Positions 43,885 to 52,509 of a stretch of 64,000 nt of DNA are shown here, one piece after another. The notes below the pieces were generated by a model. That model did no database searches. It saw only the letters and a list, made by a program, of their open reading frames with translations, and was not told where the DNA came from. This DNA comes from Nostoc linckia NIES-25 (GTDB lineage Bacteria > Cyanobacteriota > Cyanobacteriia > Cyanobacteriales > Nostocaceae), in contig NZ_AP018222.1 of the NCBI RefSeq assembly GCF_002368035.1, positions 1,883,917 through 1,947,916 of the forward strand. Direction: 5' to 3'. The translations under genes and the position numbers were made by a program. Positions within the stretch are counted from its first letter, which is position 1; each line of letters opens with the position of its first letter.

Positions 43885-44914
43885 TCAACGAGTAGCTATC
43901 TTGCTTCATGAGGGAATTACCGGGACTCAAGGTAAAACAGGGCTAGCAATTTTACGTTACAGTGAAGCCCCAATTGTCGCAGTTATCGATCGCGACTCCG
44001 CAGGCAAATCCTTACCGCAATTAACAGGTATCAACCGTGATGTACCAATTGTGCCATCGGTAGTCGCTGCCCTGGAGTACAAACCAGAAGTCTTAGTAAT
44101 TGGCATAGCGCCAGGAGGTGGCGCCGTACCAGATGATTATTGGCTGGAAATCAAAGAGGCTTTACAAGCTGGAATGTCCTTGGTGAACGGTTTACATACA
44201 GCAATGGCAAATATGCCAGATTTAAATGCACTGCTCAAACCAGGACAACTCATTTGGGATGTGCGGAAAGAACCGTCTAATATACCTATTGCCAGTGGTA
44301 TGGCGCGGACTCTCCCGTGTCGGCGGGTATTGACTGTGGGAACAGACATGGCCATCGGTAAGATGTCAACCAGCCTGGAGTTACATCGGGTATCAAAACT
44401 GCGGGGATGGAGTTCTAAATTCTTAGCCACAGGTCAAACTGGTGTGATGTTAGAAGGCGATGGTGTACCTTTGGATGCTGTGCGCGTAGACTTTGCCGCC
44501 GGTGCTGTCGAACAAATGGTCATGCGCTATGGCAAAAGCTACGATATCTTGCACATTGAAGGACAAGGTTCGCTGCTACATCCTGGTTCCACCGCAACTT
44601 TACCCTTGATTCGTGGTTCACAACCAACCGAACTAGTATTGGCACATCGAGCCGGACAAGTTCATATCCGCAATCATCCCCATGTAGTGATTCCAGCTTT
44701 ACGTAAGGTAATCCAGCTTTATGAAAGCGTCGCCAGTGCCGGCGGTGCCTTTGGTACTGTACATGTGGTGGGTATAGCATTAAACACAGCCCATCTAGAT
44801 GAATTTGCGGCAAATGAAGCGATCGCTCAAGTCACAGCCGAAACAGGACTACCTTGCACCGATGTTGTCCGTTTTGATGCGAATGTGCTTTTGGATGCAG
44901 TGATGAAGAATTAA
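43868..44914 (+). CDS. DUF1611 family protein (DgcN-like)
   Basis: A 348-residue protein with an N-terminal Rossmann-like domain (VAILLHEGITGTQGKTGLAI) and a C-terminal P-loop domain, VGTDMAIGKMSTSLELHR. Later GQGSLLHPGSTATLPLIRGS completes the family pattern. It begins at GTG 43868, inside the 3' end of the epimerase gene, so the two are translationally linked. Suggested role: N-acetylation of D-glutamate, or another step in murein-derived amino-acid use. Confidence 0.85.
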   Translation: MRLPLNQRVAILLHEGITGTQGKTGLAILRYSEAPIVAVIDRDSAGKSLPQLTGINRDVPIVPSVVAALEYKPEVLVIGIAPGGGAVPDDYWLEIKEALQAGMSLVNGLHTAMANMPDLNALLKPGQLIWDVRKEPSNIPIASGMARTLPCRRVLTVGTDMAIGKMSTSLELHRVSKLRGWSSKFLATGQTGVMLEGDGVPLDAVRVDFAAGAVEQMVMRYGKSYDILHIEGQGSLLHPGSTATLPLIRGSQPTELVLAHRAGQVHIRNHPHVVIPALRKVIQLYESVASAGGAFGTVHVVGIALNTAHLDEFAANEAIAQVTAETGLPCTDVVRFDANVLLDAVMKN

Positions 44915-45126
44915 AGCAGGGGGGCAGGGGGCAGGGGAGCAGGGGGATCTGAGTACGTAAGTTATGGTTAAGTGGGTGATTGTTGTAAGCTAATACGCAT
45001 TTAACTTGCATATTGTTGATTTTGGAGAAAAAGCGTCAATCCTTCTCCTCTGCCCCTGAAGCCCCTCTGCTCCCCTGCCCCCCTGCTCAAGAGCTGTCTA
45101 AATGTGCAAATTATAAGTAGGTCAAC

Positions 45127-45906
45127 CTAATTAAACGTAAAACGCTCAACTTGATAATATCCGTGGTTAGCTCGGTGATTTATACCATCAATAATAGCGA
45201 TCGCTAATTCATATTCATCCTCAAAAACTTGACCAGCAAGCTCGTCACGCTTGAGATGCAACCATTCATCTTCAATCCGATTCATTTGGGGACTATAGGG
45301 AGGAAGAAAAAAGATGTACAAACCTTGTTGCTGCCAACGTTGGTGCTGCTGGCGAGCCAAAGAGCTTTTATGGACAGAGGCATTATCATGAACGATCACG
45401 GTGACTTGTCCAGTTTCAAGTAAGCGAGTAGCAGCAGTTTGAGCAAGACACTCCATCAGCTGGACATAGGTTGGGGTTTTGAGAGTTCCCACCATCAAAG
45501 CATAATCAAAACGAATTTTTGGTTCCCAAATACCGAAGATATTGATACGCCTACCACGTCGTCTATTTTGTCGAATACGTTTTTGCTCACCCCTGCGTCC
45601 ATAAGCGTAATCAGTGGGGCTAGTGCAGTAGCAACCAGATTCATCTAAGTACTTTAAACAAACTAACCCTAATTGTGACCAGAGCTTAAGTAATTCCCAA
45701 TCAAGCCTTTTAGCTTGTAAATATTCTTTCTTGAGATTTAGAGCCGGACAGTAGCGGATACGTTTCCAATGCCACCCCTTTTTTTGAGTAGTCGCCGTAT
45801 TTGTTCGGCACCTAACTCGATTTGTCGTTCCTCTAAAAGCTTTTGACTTAGTTGGCGAGCACTGTATCGGCGATTTTGTTCCAAGCATTTTTCGACTACT
45901 TGCCAA
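45127..45906 (-). CDS. IS630 transposase, DDE part
   Basis: The catalytic half. D1 is in CLKYLDESGCYCT, D2 in VTVIVHDNASVHKS, and the glutamate in PQMNRIEDEWLHLKRDEL. The first 40 or so residues of this open frame (MASSRKMLGTKSPIQ...) are antisense-like noise: the true entry is a -1 shift at a seven-A run near 45778-45784, joining RRLLKK of the first frame to KGWHWKRIRYCP here. Confidence 0.85.
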   Translation of the reverse strand: MASSRKMLGTKSPIQCSPTKSKAFRGTTNRVRCRTNTATTQKKGWHWKRIRYCPALNLKKEYLQAKRLDWELLKLWSQLGLVCLKYLDESGCYCTSPTDYAYGRRGEQKRIRQNRRRGRRINIFGIWEPKIRFDYALMVGTLKTPTYVQLMECLAQTAATRLLETGQVTVIVHDNASVHKSSLARQQHQRWQQQGLYIFFLPPYSPQMNRIEDEWLHLKRDELAGQVFEDEYELAIAIIDGINHRANHGYYQVERFTFN

Positions 45907-46178
45907 TCAACTTCATGCCAACTTCGTTTTTTTCCCCTTCCAGGTTTTTCCCACAAACCCCCTAAGCCTTGAAGTTCCCAGCGTCGAATTGTTTGTCTTA
46001 CCGTCTGTTGTGCCCAATCTAGATACTCTGCAATCTGAGTTACATTCCATCCATGAGCATTGAGACGTAATGCAGTCGCTCTTTCCTTGGTTCGACGTGC
46101 TACCCCATCAGCGCAACTTAGTTCTTTGAGTGTACGGTCTTCTTCGCTATTAAGTATTATTTTTAATACTTTTGGCAT
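45738..46178 (-). CDS. IS630 transposase, N-terminal part (helix-turn-helix)
   Basis: A 146-residue part with two DNA-binding helix-turn-helix regions: GWNVTQIAEYLDWAQQTVRQ and YSARQLSQKLLEERQIELGA. It overlaps the DDE frame by 169 bases. The seven-A run followed by GGGG gives codons AAA AAA AGG, a less perfect slippery site than in element a, so transcript slippage or a simple one-base inactivation is also possible. Confidence 0.82.
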   Translation of the reverse strand: MPKVLKIILNSEEDRTLKELSCADGVARRTKERATALRLNAHGWNVTQIAEYLDWAQQTVRQTIRRWELQGLGGLWEKPGRGKKRSWHEVDWQVVEKCLEQNRRYSARQLSQKLLEERQIELGAEQIRRLLKKRGGIGNVSATVRL

Positions 46179-46377
46179 CGCTGCTTACTTAATTACTGGA
46201 CTCTATTTATCTTACGTTTTTTTAGGTTGACCTACTTATCAAGTTCGGTTGATTAGTTATAATTTCCGTAATCTATGGAGAAATCGGAAAACCTTCTTTC
46301 CCCCTGCCCCCTGCCCCCTGCCCCCTGCCCCCTGCGGTCTTAATGATAAGTCTTTCTCCGAACACGATATTAGGTGC

Positions 46378-47523
46378 TTAACAGCTTATTCTCTGGGACA
46401 GCAGTTGAGCAATTTGCTGATTAATGGTTGCAACATCAAAACGTTGACTAGCAGTAATTCTGGCATTCTTCGCTATAGTTGCAGTTATTTCTGTCTCTTG
46501 AAGACAGGTAATAATCGCTTGTGCAAGTTGCTGGGGTTCTTCTGGTGTCACCAGAAAACCGTTTAGTCCGTGTTCTACTAATTCCATTGCACCGCCAGCT
46601 TTTGCTGCAATTACAGGTTTTTCACATAGCATCGCCTCAACAATCACTCTACCAAAAGGCTCTGGAGAGGTGGAGGTGTGTGCTACTAAGTCACAAGCTG
46701 CCATTAATTGGGGAATATCCGAACGGAAACCTAAAAATTTGACGCGGTTTTCTAGCCCCAATTTAGCAACTTGTTGGTGTAACTGTTGGACGTAATTTTG
46801 TTCGCCAAATAATGCATCGCCGACTAAAATTGCTGTTACCTGTGGCGGACATTGAGCAAGGGCATCAATTAAAATATGTTGCCCTTTCCAAGGTGCAAGT
46901 CGGCTAAAATGTCCAATTACAAATTTTCCTTGTAATTCTAAATTTTCCTGCAATTTTTTGATGTCGGATTCATCAGTATAATAATTTTTTGGTTCAAAGC
47001 CGTTATAGACAATTTCAACGATATCTCTCCATCCGCCTGCTTCTATAAAAGCTGTTTGGCTAGCTTGAGAATTAGCAATTACTAATGATGCAAAACGATT
47101 AGCAAGGTTGACTGCTATTTGAAGATTAATTTGGCTAAAGTGTTCTGTAGAAAGAATATCATGTAAATGATAAACCAGAGGACGACGACTAAAAAAACTC
47201 GCTATTGCTCCTACAACTAATGCCTTTTGGGTGTTGGCATAGATTAAATCGTATTCACGCGCTTTTTTAACTACCTTAATAATTAAAGGTATAAGTTGTC
47301 CTAAACTATTTAAACCTTGGAGGAAACCGCTTTCTTTGCGAACTGCGATCGCCTCATTTCTCAAAACTTCTACCGGAATATTATTTTGCTGTAGTAACTC
47401 TTTAAATGAACCATCTGCAAATAAACCTACCAAAGAATTATGCCGATACGGTTTAGCGATATCTATTAAACACAATTCTGCACCGCCTGGTTTACCACTT
47501 TGGTCTAAAAAAAGAATTTTCAT
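46378..47523 (-). CDS. Family 4 glycosyltransferase, gene 1
   Basis: A 381-residue GT-B retaining transferase. The N-terminal domain opens MKILFLDQSGKPGGAELCLI with the glycine-rich acceptor-site turn. The donor-site signature is STSPEPFGRVIVEAMLCEKP, with the conserved EPFGRVIVEA glutamates, and VIGHFSRLAPWKGQHILIDA precedes it. It probably adds sugars to an exopolysaccharide or a lipid-linked precursor at the cytoplasmic membrane face. A similar gene follows upstream on the same strand (124-bp gap), suggesting a small polysaccharide locus. Confidence 0.92.
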   Translation of the reverse strand: MKILFLDQSGKPGGAELCLIDIAKPYRHNSLVGLFADGSFKELLQQNNIPVEVLRNEAIAVRKESGFLQGLNSLGQLIPLIIKVVKKAREYDLIYANTQKALVVGAIASFFSRRPLVYHLHDILSTEHFSQINLQIAVNLANRFASLVIANSQASQTAFIEAGGWRDIVEIVYNGFEPKNYYTDESDIKKLQENLELQGKFVIGHFSRLAPWKGQHILIDALAQCPPQVTAILVGDALFGEQNYVQQLHQQVAKLGLENRVKFLGFRSDIPQLMAACDLVAHTSTSPEPFGRVIVEAMLCEKPVIAAKAGGAMELVEHGLNGFLVTPEEPQQLAQAIITCLQETEITATIAKNARITASQRFDVATINQQIAQLLSQRISC

Positions 47524-47576
47524 AAAACCTTTATTTCGTCAGATAATTTTATTCATGATGCACCTATTTTGGATAA

Positions 47577-47596
47577 AGACGCGATGAATCGCGTCT
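47577..47596. repeat. Short palindrome AGACGCGAT / ATCGCGTCT
   Basis: Nine-base arms around GA between two glycosyltransferase genes, followed by CTAC. Related to the GTAGAGACG family. Confidence 0.6.
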
Positions 47597-47647
47597 CTAC
47601 AAAATCGTCTATTGGTGGAATTATATTTTAAAAATCAATTATCAATT

Positions 47648-48817
47648 CTATTGTAATAAAATATTTCGTACTCGCTGGGCGATTTGATTCCAATCATAAT
47701 GTGTGGTGGCGTACTGGCGACAGGCTTCTCGTGAGGGGATATGAATATTTCCTAGTAGTGCTTGTTCTAATTTTTCCGCAATAGCTGATGCTTCGATGGA
47801 AGTAGTAATTAAATCAGGTGAAAAGTCTGTTAAAATTTCTGGCATTCCGCCTACGGGAGTACATAAAACTGGAGTACCAGAAGCTAGAGATTCAACTACT
47901 ACTAATCCAAATCCTTCAAAAGATTGACTAGGGACTACAGTTAATTCAGCAGCTTGATAAGCTATCGGTAATTGTTCATCGGGTAGAAAACCTAAAAATT
48001 TGACGTTATCGTCTAGCCCTAATTCTGTAGCCTGTTGTTCTAGTGCTGCTTGGATGTGACCGCGACCAGCGATCGCTACCCAAATATCTGGTATTCTGGG
48101 TTTAATTATGGCGATCGCTTGTAATAATTTATCAACTCCAGTACGATGTACCAAGCGGCGTGATGTAAATAGAATCCGACGATTATTAGGCCAGCCTAAT
48201 TGTCTACAAGCTTCCTGGGGTGATAAATTCGGTTGAAACCAATTAATATCAACTCCACCAGGAATAACATTAATTTTGCTCCAAGGGATTTGATATTTTT
48301 GGTGTAAGATATTGCCAAAAGCTTTGCTGAGAACGATAAAGCGATCGCACCTATTATAAGTCGTTTGTTCTATCAGCCAATGCTTGATTAAAAGACTGAG
48401 ATTTTTATTAACCACTTCTTGCTTACTTTCAAAAGCCCAAGGGCCGTGAAAGTTAAAAGTAACTGGTACTTTCTTTGGCAAAATATCTAAAATAGGAAAA
48501 CTATATAATGCAAAGTGCAGATTAATTGCATCTGGCTTGTTTGTTCTGGTTTTCTGGAAATTTCTGCGAATTGACCATAATCTTTGACAAATATTAGTAT
48601 CAACAGCAGCTAAGTTAGTCAGCTTAATTGGGTAATTTAGTTCAGTTTCAGGTAGTCCAACTCCGCATAATTCAATTTCGTCTTGATTTGCTGCTAATTT
48701 ATGAGTTAGTTCATAAATATACCTTTCCAACCCTCCAGGATTTTTAGGAAACCAGCCTAATCCCAAAGTAAGAATAGATGCAGATGTTGAAGTGAAATTT
48801 TCTTTTTGATGCTTCAT
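47648..48817 (-). CDS. Family 4 glycosyltransferase, gene 2
   Basis: A 389-residue GT-B transferase. The start MKHQKENF is chosen because AGGAG lies nine bases upstream; an earlier in-frame ATG (48886) would add a short hydrophobic stretch. N-terminal motif LGLGWFPKNPGGLERYIYEL; donor region RRLVHRTGVDKLLQAIAI and PSQSFEGFGLVVVESLASGT. Sequence differs clearly from its neighbour, so they are not a recent duplication. Likely role as for gene 1. Confidence 0.92.
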   Translation of the reverse strand: MKHQKENFTSTSASILTLGLGWFPKNPGGLERYIYELTHKLAANQDEIELCGVGLPETELNYPIKLTNLAAVDTNICQRLWSIRRNFQKTRTNKPDAINLHFALYSFPILDILPKKVPVTFNFHGPWAFESKQEVVNKNLSLLIKHWLIEQTTYNRCDRFIVLSKAFGNILHQKYQIPWSKINVIPGGVDINWFQPNLSPQEACRQLGWPNNRRILFTSRRLVHRTGVDKLLQAIAIIKPRIPDIWVAIAGRGHIQAALEQQATELGLDDNVKFLGFLPDEQLPIAYQAAELTVVPSQSFEGFGLVVVESLASGTPVLCTPVGGMPEILTDFSPDLITTSIEASAIAEKLEQALLGNIHIPSREACRQYATTHYDWNQIAQRVRNILLQ

Positions 48818-49265
48818 CAATATTTCTCCTATAAATGTATTAAAAAATATACAGATTATCAATAATAGTTTTTTAGAGAACACCACTTTATAAACTATTT
48901 ATATCTTCACGTCAACAAGCAATTAAAACCTGTGTTTTAGCTAACTTTCTAATACCGAAGATGATAAATATAATACAAGTTATAAAAAGAAGCTGAATGG
49001 CAGACAGTGAAACGCTCAAATCACTATAAATTAATAAGTGTTTTCAAATATTGTATTAAACTTTACTATTTTAGCGTTGAAAAATAGTAAAGTTTAATAC
49101 CTAAAATGTATCGATCGGTTTAGCTAAATTTTTTGTGCGGATTTGAGAAATGATGATTGTATATACAATTATCGTATTTAGATTGCGAACATAAAAGATC
49201 TCGCGCAAATTTGCTCCAGACGGAGAGAGAAATTTTGAGTTTTGTAGAGAATTAAATAAGATTAT
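48818..49265. other. Spacer between divergent genes with a long inverted repeat
   Basis: A+T-rich, no coding frame. Holds the 20-bp inverted repeat at 49053-49100 and presumably the promoters of both divergent genes. Confidence 0.6.
49053..49100. promoter_or_regulatory. Perfect 20-bp inverted repeat
   Basis: GTATTAAACTTTACTATTTT (49053-49072), an 8-base loop AGCGTTGA, then the exact reverse complement (49081-49100). It could be an operator, a hairpin in the leader of the gene at 49266, or a repeat. No T-run of terminator type. Confidence 0.8.
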
Positions 49266-51476
49266 ATGAATAATCAATTAAAGATGCGGTTAGTAAGGCT
49301 CTATCAAGAATTGAGAAAGTTATTTAATTTCAGATATTTTCAAAGAAATAAAACTTTCAAGTTTTTAATCAGTCTAATCGTTGGAATTTTGATTACTACC
49401 ATTGGTATTACAACAGATTGGGCAACAACTGGAACATCTACACTCACCTATCAAACATCGTGGATTGGTAATAGTATTGGCAGCGGCAATCTACGGATAC
49501 AAAACAATATAGAAGCAATGTATGTTACCCCTGATGGTACTGTCTATACTAACAGCCATTGGGATGAAGCGGGAACAGAAGCAGGAATATATAAAGACGG
49601 TAAAATTATCAATGCCCTTGGCGATACTCATGGTTGGGGTCGTGGTGGTGGCAAGGCTGTGACAGCTAATAATAAATATATTTACCTTGCCATGACTCAA
49701 GGTTCAATAGGCAATACAAAAGAAGATTATCCAGCAGAAAAAACAGCTTGGCACTGCGTTAGACGCTATGATTTGTCGGGAAAACCAGCACCGTTTCCTG
49801 GGGGACGTGGCTGGGATAAAAGTATGTTAATTGTCAGTAATAAAAGCGAAGTTTCTGGATTAGCAATTGTCGGAAGTGAGTTGTATGTGAGTGATATTGC
49901 TACTAACCGAATTCGTGTTTTTGATACTGACACGATGAAGGAACTTCGTGGTTTTAGTGTTACGAATCCAGGGGCGATCGCAGTTGATAAACAAAAAAAT
50001 CTGTGGATTATTCAAAACAAAAATGGTAGTAATCCTGCGAAGATTTTACATTATTCTCCCAGTGGGAAGCAATTACCCCAAGAGATTGCAAATATTGTAG
50101 AACCAACAGCGATCGCCATAAATCCTCAAGGTAGGCTATTAGTAGCAGAAAATGGTTCCCGCCAGCAAATCTTGATTTATGACATTAAAGATAAGCCAAC
50201 ACAAGTAAGCAGTTTTGGCAATAAAAATGGTATTTATGCAGGAGTTTCAGGTGAAGTTCTAGATTTGAAACTTTATGGACTTACCGGAGTTGGCACAGAT
50301 GCATCAGGTAATATTTATATAAATAGTAATGGTTTCAACAAATCAGGAACAGATTTGCGGAAATTTGCACCATCAGGTAAACTACAGTGGCGATCGCTAG
50401 GTTTAATATTCGTTGATAATGCAGACGCCGATCCCAAAACTGATGGTGTAGATTTATTCACCAAACAAGAACAATATCAAATGGATTATAGTAAGCCTGC
50501 TGGTAAGCAATGGACTTACAAAGCCTACACCTTAAATCCCTTCAAATATCCTCAAGATGCGCGTTTGCATACATCACCAGATGCAACCTTTGTGCGCCGC
50601 ATCCAAGGTAAGCCGTTTTTGTTCCTCACAGATATGTATGGCAGCTTTCTGCAAATATATCGCTTCAACTCCGCCACAGACGGTAAAATTGCCATCCCAG
50701 CCGGAATGTTTGTTGGTACAAATGGCGCAGATAAGCCATTTCTAGATGGAAATTGGCCGCCTAATCAACCACAAAAAGGCGAATGGATTTGGCGAGACAC
50801 CAACGGTAATGGCAAATTTGAAAGCAATGAATACGATACCAGCAAAGATTATCCCCATATCGGTGGTTGGTGGGTAGACAGCAAAGGAGATGTTTGGAAA
50901 GCTTTGCGAACCCAAGACGGTATGGGTATCCGACATTATCCTTTACAGGGAATTGATGCTAAGGGGAATCCCATCTACAGCTATAGTTCAATGGAAAAGC
51001 AAACTACTCCTGAGATTTTTAACGATTTGCGGCGCATTGAATATTTCCCCCAAACAGATACCATGTATTTATCAGGCTTCACATTAGACCATCCCGCATT
51101 TGGCGACGATACCGGAGTTGTGGGATCTGAAATTGCCCGTTTTGACAATTGGAGTAAAGGAAATCGCACTCCTCGCTGGCGGGCTGTAATTCCCTATGAC
51201 ACCATCGGCAAGCGCGAAGTTGCCACAGCCGCCATGAGTGTAGCGGGAGATTATGTTTTGGCTGTCACAGTTAAAACCGCAGAAGTATATGTTTACAATG
51301 CAACCACAGGAGTGGAAGTACAAAAGTTAAAACCAGGCCCAGAAGTTGGCAGCGAAAGTGGTTGGATTGATATACCTTACGGTATCCGCGCGTTTCGACG
51401 TTCCAATGGCGAATACTTAGTATTTGTAGAAGAAAATTGGAAAGGAAAAGTGATTATGTATCGCTTACCAGGGTGA
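49266..51476 (+). CDS. Membrane-anchored exported beta-propeller-like protein (NHL/SMP-30-like repeats)
   Basis: A 736-residue protein with a basic N-terminus and one membrane helix at about 33-50 (LISLIVGILITTIGITTDWA region), so the bulk is likely periplasmic or extracellular. Repeating strand patterns occur through the body: IEAMYVTPDGTVYTNSHWDE, SGLAIVGSELYVSDIATNRI, PGAIAVDKQKNLWIIQ, PTAIAINPQGRLLVAENGSR and GVGTDASGNIYINSNGF. These resemble NHL or SMP-30 propeller blades. A DTNGNGKFESNEYD segment could bind calcium. No catalytic motif was recognised. Position next to two glycosyltransferases suggests a surface role, but this is inference. Confidence 0.72.
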   Translation: MNNQLKMRLVRLYQELRKLFNFRYFQRNKTFKFLISLIVGILITTIGITTDWATTGTSTLTYQTSWIGNSIGSGNLRIQNNIEAMYVTPDGTVYTNSHWDEAGTEAGIYKDGKIINALGDTHGWGRGGGKAVTANNKYIYLAMTQGSIGNTKEDYPAEKTAWHCVRRYDLSGKPAPFPGGRGWDKSMLIVSNKSEVSGLAIVGSELYVSDIATNRIRVFDTDTMKELRGFSVTNPGAIAVDKQKNLWIIQNKNGSNPAKILHYSPSGKQLPQEIANIVEPTAIAINPQGRLLVAENGSRQQILIYDIKDKPTQVSSFGNKNGIYAGVSGEVLDLKLYGLTGVGTDASGNIYINSNGFNKSGTDLRKFAPSGKLQWRSLGLIFVDNADADPKTDGVDLFTKQEQYQMDYSKPAGKQWTYKAYTLNPFKYPQDARLHTSPDATFVRRIQGKPFLFLTDMYGSFLQIYRFNSATDGKIAIPAGMFVGTNGADKPFLDGNWPPNQPQKGEWIWRDTNGNGKFESNEYDTSKDYPHIGGWWVDSKGDVWKALRTQDGMGIRHYPLQGIDAKGNPIYSYSSMEKQTTPEIFNDLRRIEYFPQTDTMYLSGFTLDHPAFGDDTGVVGSEIARFDNWSKGNRTPRWRAVIPYDTIGKREVATAAMSVAGDYVLAVTVKTAEVYVYNATTGVEVQKLKPGPEVGSESGWIDIPYGIRAFRRSNGEYLVFVEENWKGKVIMYRLPG

Positions 51477-51654
51477 GCATTTATATCGATTTTATTGCGG
51501 ACATGATATTATTTATGAAGGCTATGTTTTTCTTTCGATAAAAACAAGCCTTAATTTTTTGTTTCACTGCGTAATTCCTATTTAAGCCAGAGCTTGACAT
51601 CAAATTGGCATTCCCTAGTTCAGACAGGGAACAAGAAATTAGGAGCGTGAAACA

Positions 51655-52128
51655 GTGTTTTGGAAATTTGTAATCAGTGTTTTATTGTTGCCCACTTGTC
51701 TGGGATTGGAAATAGCCGCAGCATCTGAAACAAATGAGTTGCAGATGCTACAAAGTTCTGAAGAATTAAGTACCCCAATTGTCCGCACAAAAAGCAATCA
51801 AAATATCCTGAATTACTTGCCTAATTCAATTACAAAATATTCCTCACTCCCACAAGATTCAGAAGTTGATAGCGAAAAATTAAAACATCGAAAATACCGA
51901 CGCTATCACCGGAGGCATCGTCGATATTATCGCCATCGTAGGTACTATCGTCAATGGCACAGAAATTATTACCGTCAAAGAATTTACTATCCCGAAGATA
52001 TTTATTACCGTAGACGGTATCACCATCAATACAGAAATTACCATCAAAGGGTTCGCGATCCTCTATACCGTTACTATCTGAGAAACTATGACTATCTGCA
52101 TAGAAATTGCCACCGCCATTGCTATTAG
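51655..52128 (+). CDS. Secreted His/Arg/Tyr-rich hypothetical protein
   Basis: A 157-residue protein from a GTG start with AGGAG nearby. Residues 1-25 form a signal peptide (MFWKFVISVLLLPTCLGLEI). Residues 26-75 are ordinary. From about residue 77 the sequence is almost only R, H, Y, N and Q: HRKYRRYHRRHRRYYRHRRY, and later YYRRRYHHQYRNYHQRV, ending HRNCHRHCY. The tail is strongly basic and could bind metal, nucleic acid, phosphate or polysaccharide. No family recognised. It is not simple translation of a DNA repeat, since codons vary. Confidence 0.7.
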   Translation: MFWKFVISVLLLPTCLGLEIAAASETNELQMLQSSEELSTPIVRTKSNQNILNYLPNSITKYSSLPQDSEVDSEKLKHRKYRRYHRRHRRYYRHRRYYRQWHRNYYRQRIYYPEDIYYRRRYHHQYRNYHQRVRDPLYRYYLRNYDYLHRNCHRHCY

Positions 52129-52154
52129 TCATTAGTCTTTGGTCATTAGTACTA

Positions 52155-52286
52155 TAGTGGCGTGGCAAGCTTAAAATAGTGCATTAGTAAACTCTTGTGG
52201 GGTGGGCATCCTGCCCGCCTGGACGGGTGAGGACACCCATCCCACAATAAACTCTATTGCAACATTTTAGTCTTGTCACGCTACTA
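52155..52286 (+). mobile_element. MITE-A copy 4 (132 bp)
   Basis: Ends TAGTGGCGTGGCAAGCTTAA and AGTCTTGTCACGCTACTA with the shared G+C-rich core (GGTGGGCATCCTGCCCG, GGGTGAGGACACCCATCCC). Confidence 0.88.
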
Positions 52287-52297
52287 CATATTGCAAC

Positions 52298-52443
52298 TAT
52301 AGGAGTCCGATTTAATTTTTGAAAAAATCTCAGTATTTGTAGTGTTATGGCGTAGCCTAACGCACCTAAATCATTAATCGGTGCGTTAGCCTTTGGCGTA
52401 ACGCACCCTACGTATATTTCAAAAATCAAATATGAGTCCTATA
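52298..52443. mobile_element. MITE-F, complete copy (146 bp)
   Basis: Inverted ends TATAGGAGTCCGATTTAATT and, from the right, TATAGGACTCATATTTGATT, each followed by TTTGAAA. The core has GCCTAACGCACC / GGTGCGTTAGC. It lies 11 bp from MITE-A copy 4. A truncated copy is at 40199-40234. Confidence 0.78.
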
Positions 52444-52509
52444 ATATTTTCACGTAATCAAATAGTAGTCGTATAATCTAAATTTATTAGTTAAAAAAAG
52501 CGAATTATA

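Larger units (their letters stand above)
45116..46236 (-). mobile_element. IS630-family insertion sequence, element b
   Basis: A 1121-bp element with inverted ends AGTAGGTCAACCTAATTAAA and, from the right, AGTAGGTCAACCTAAAAAAA, directly flanked on both sides by TA (45114-45115 and 46237-46238). It carries one transposase in two overlapping frames. It is not closely related to element a. Confidence 0.9.
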
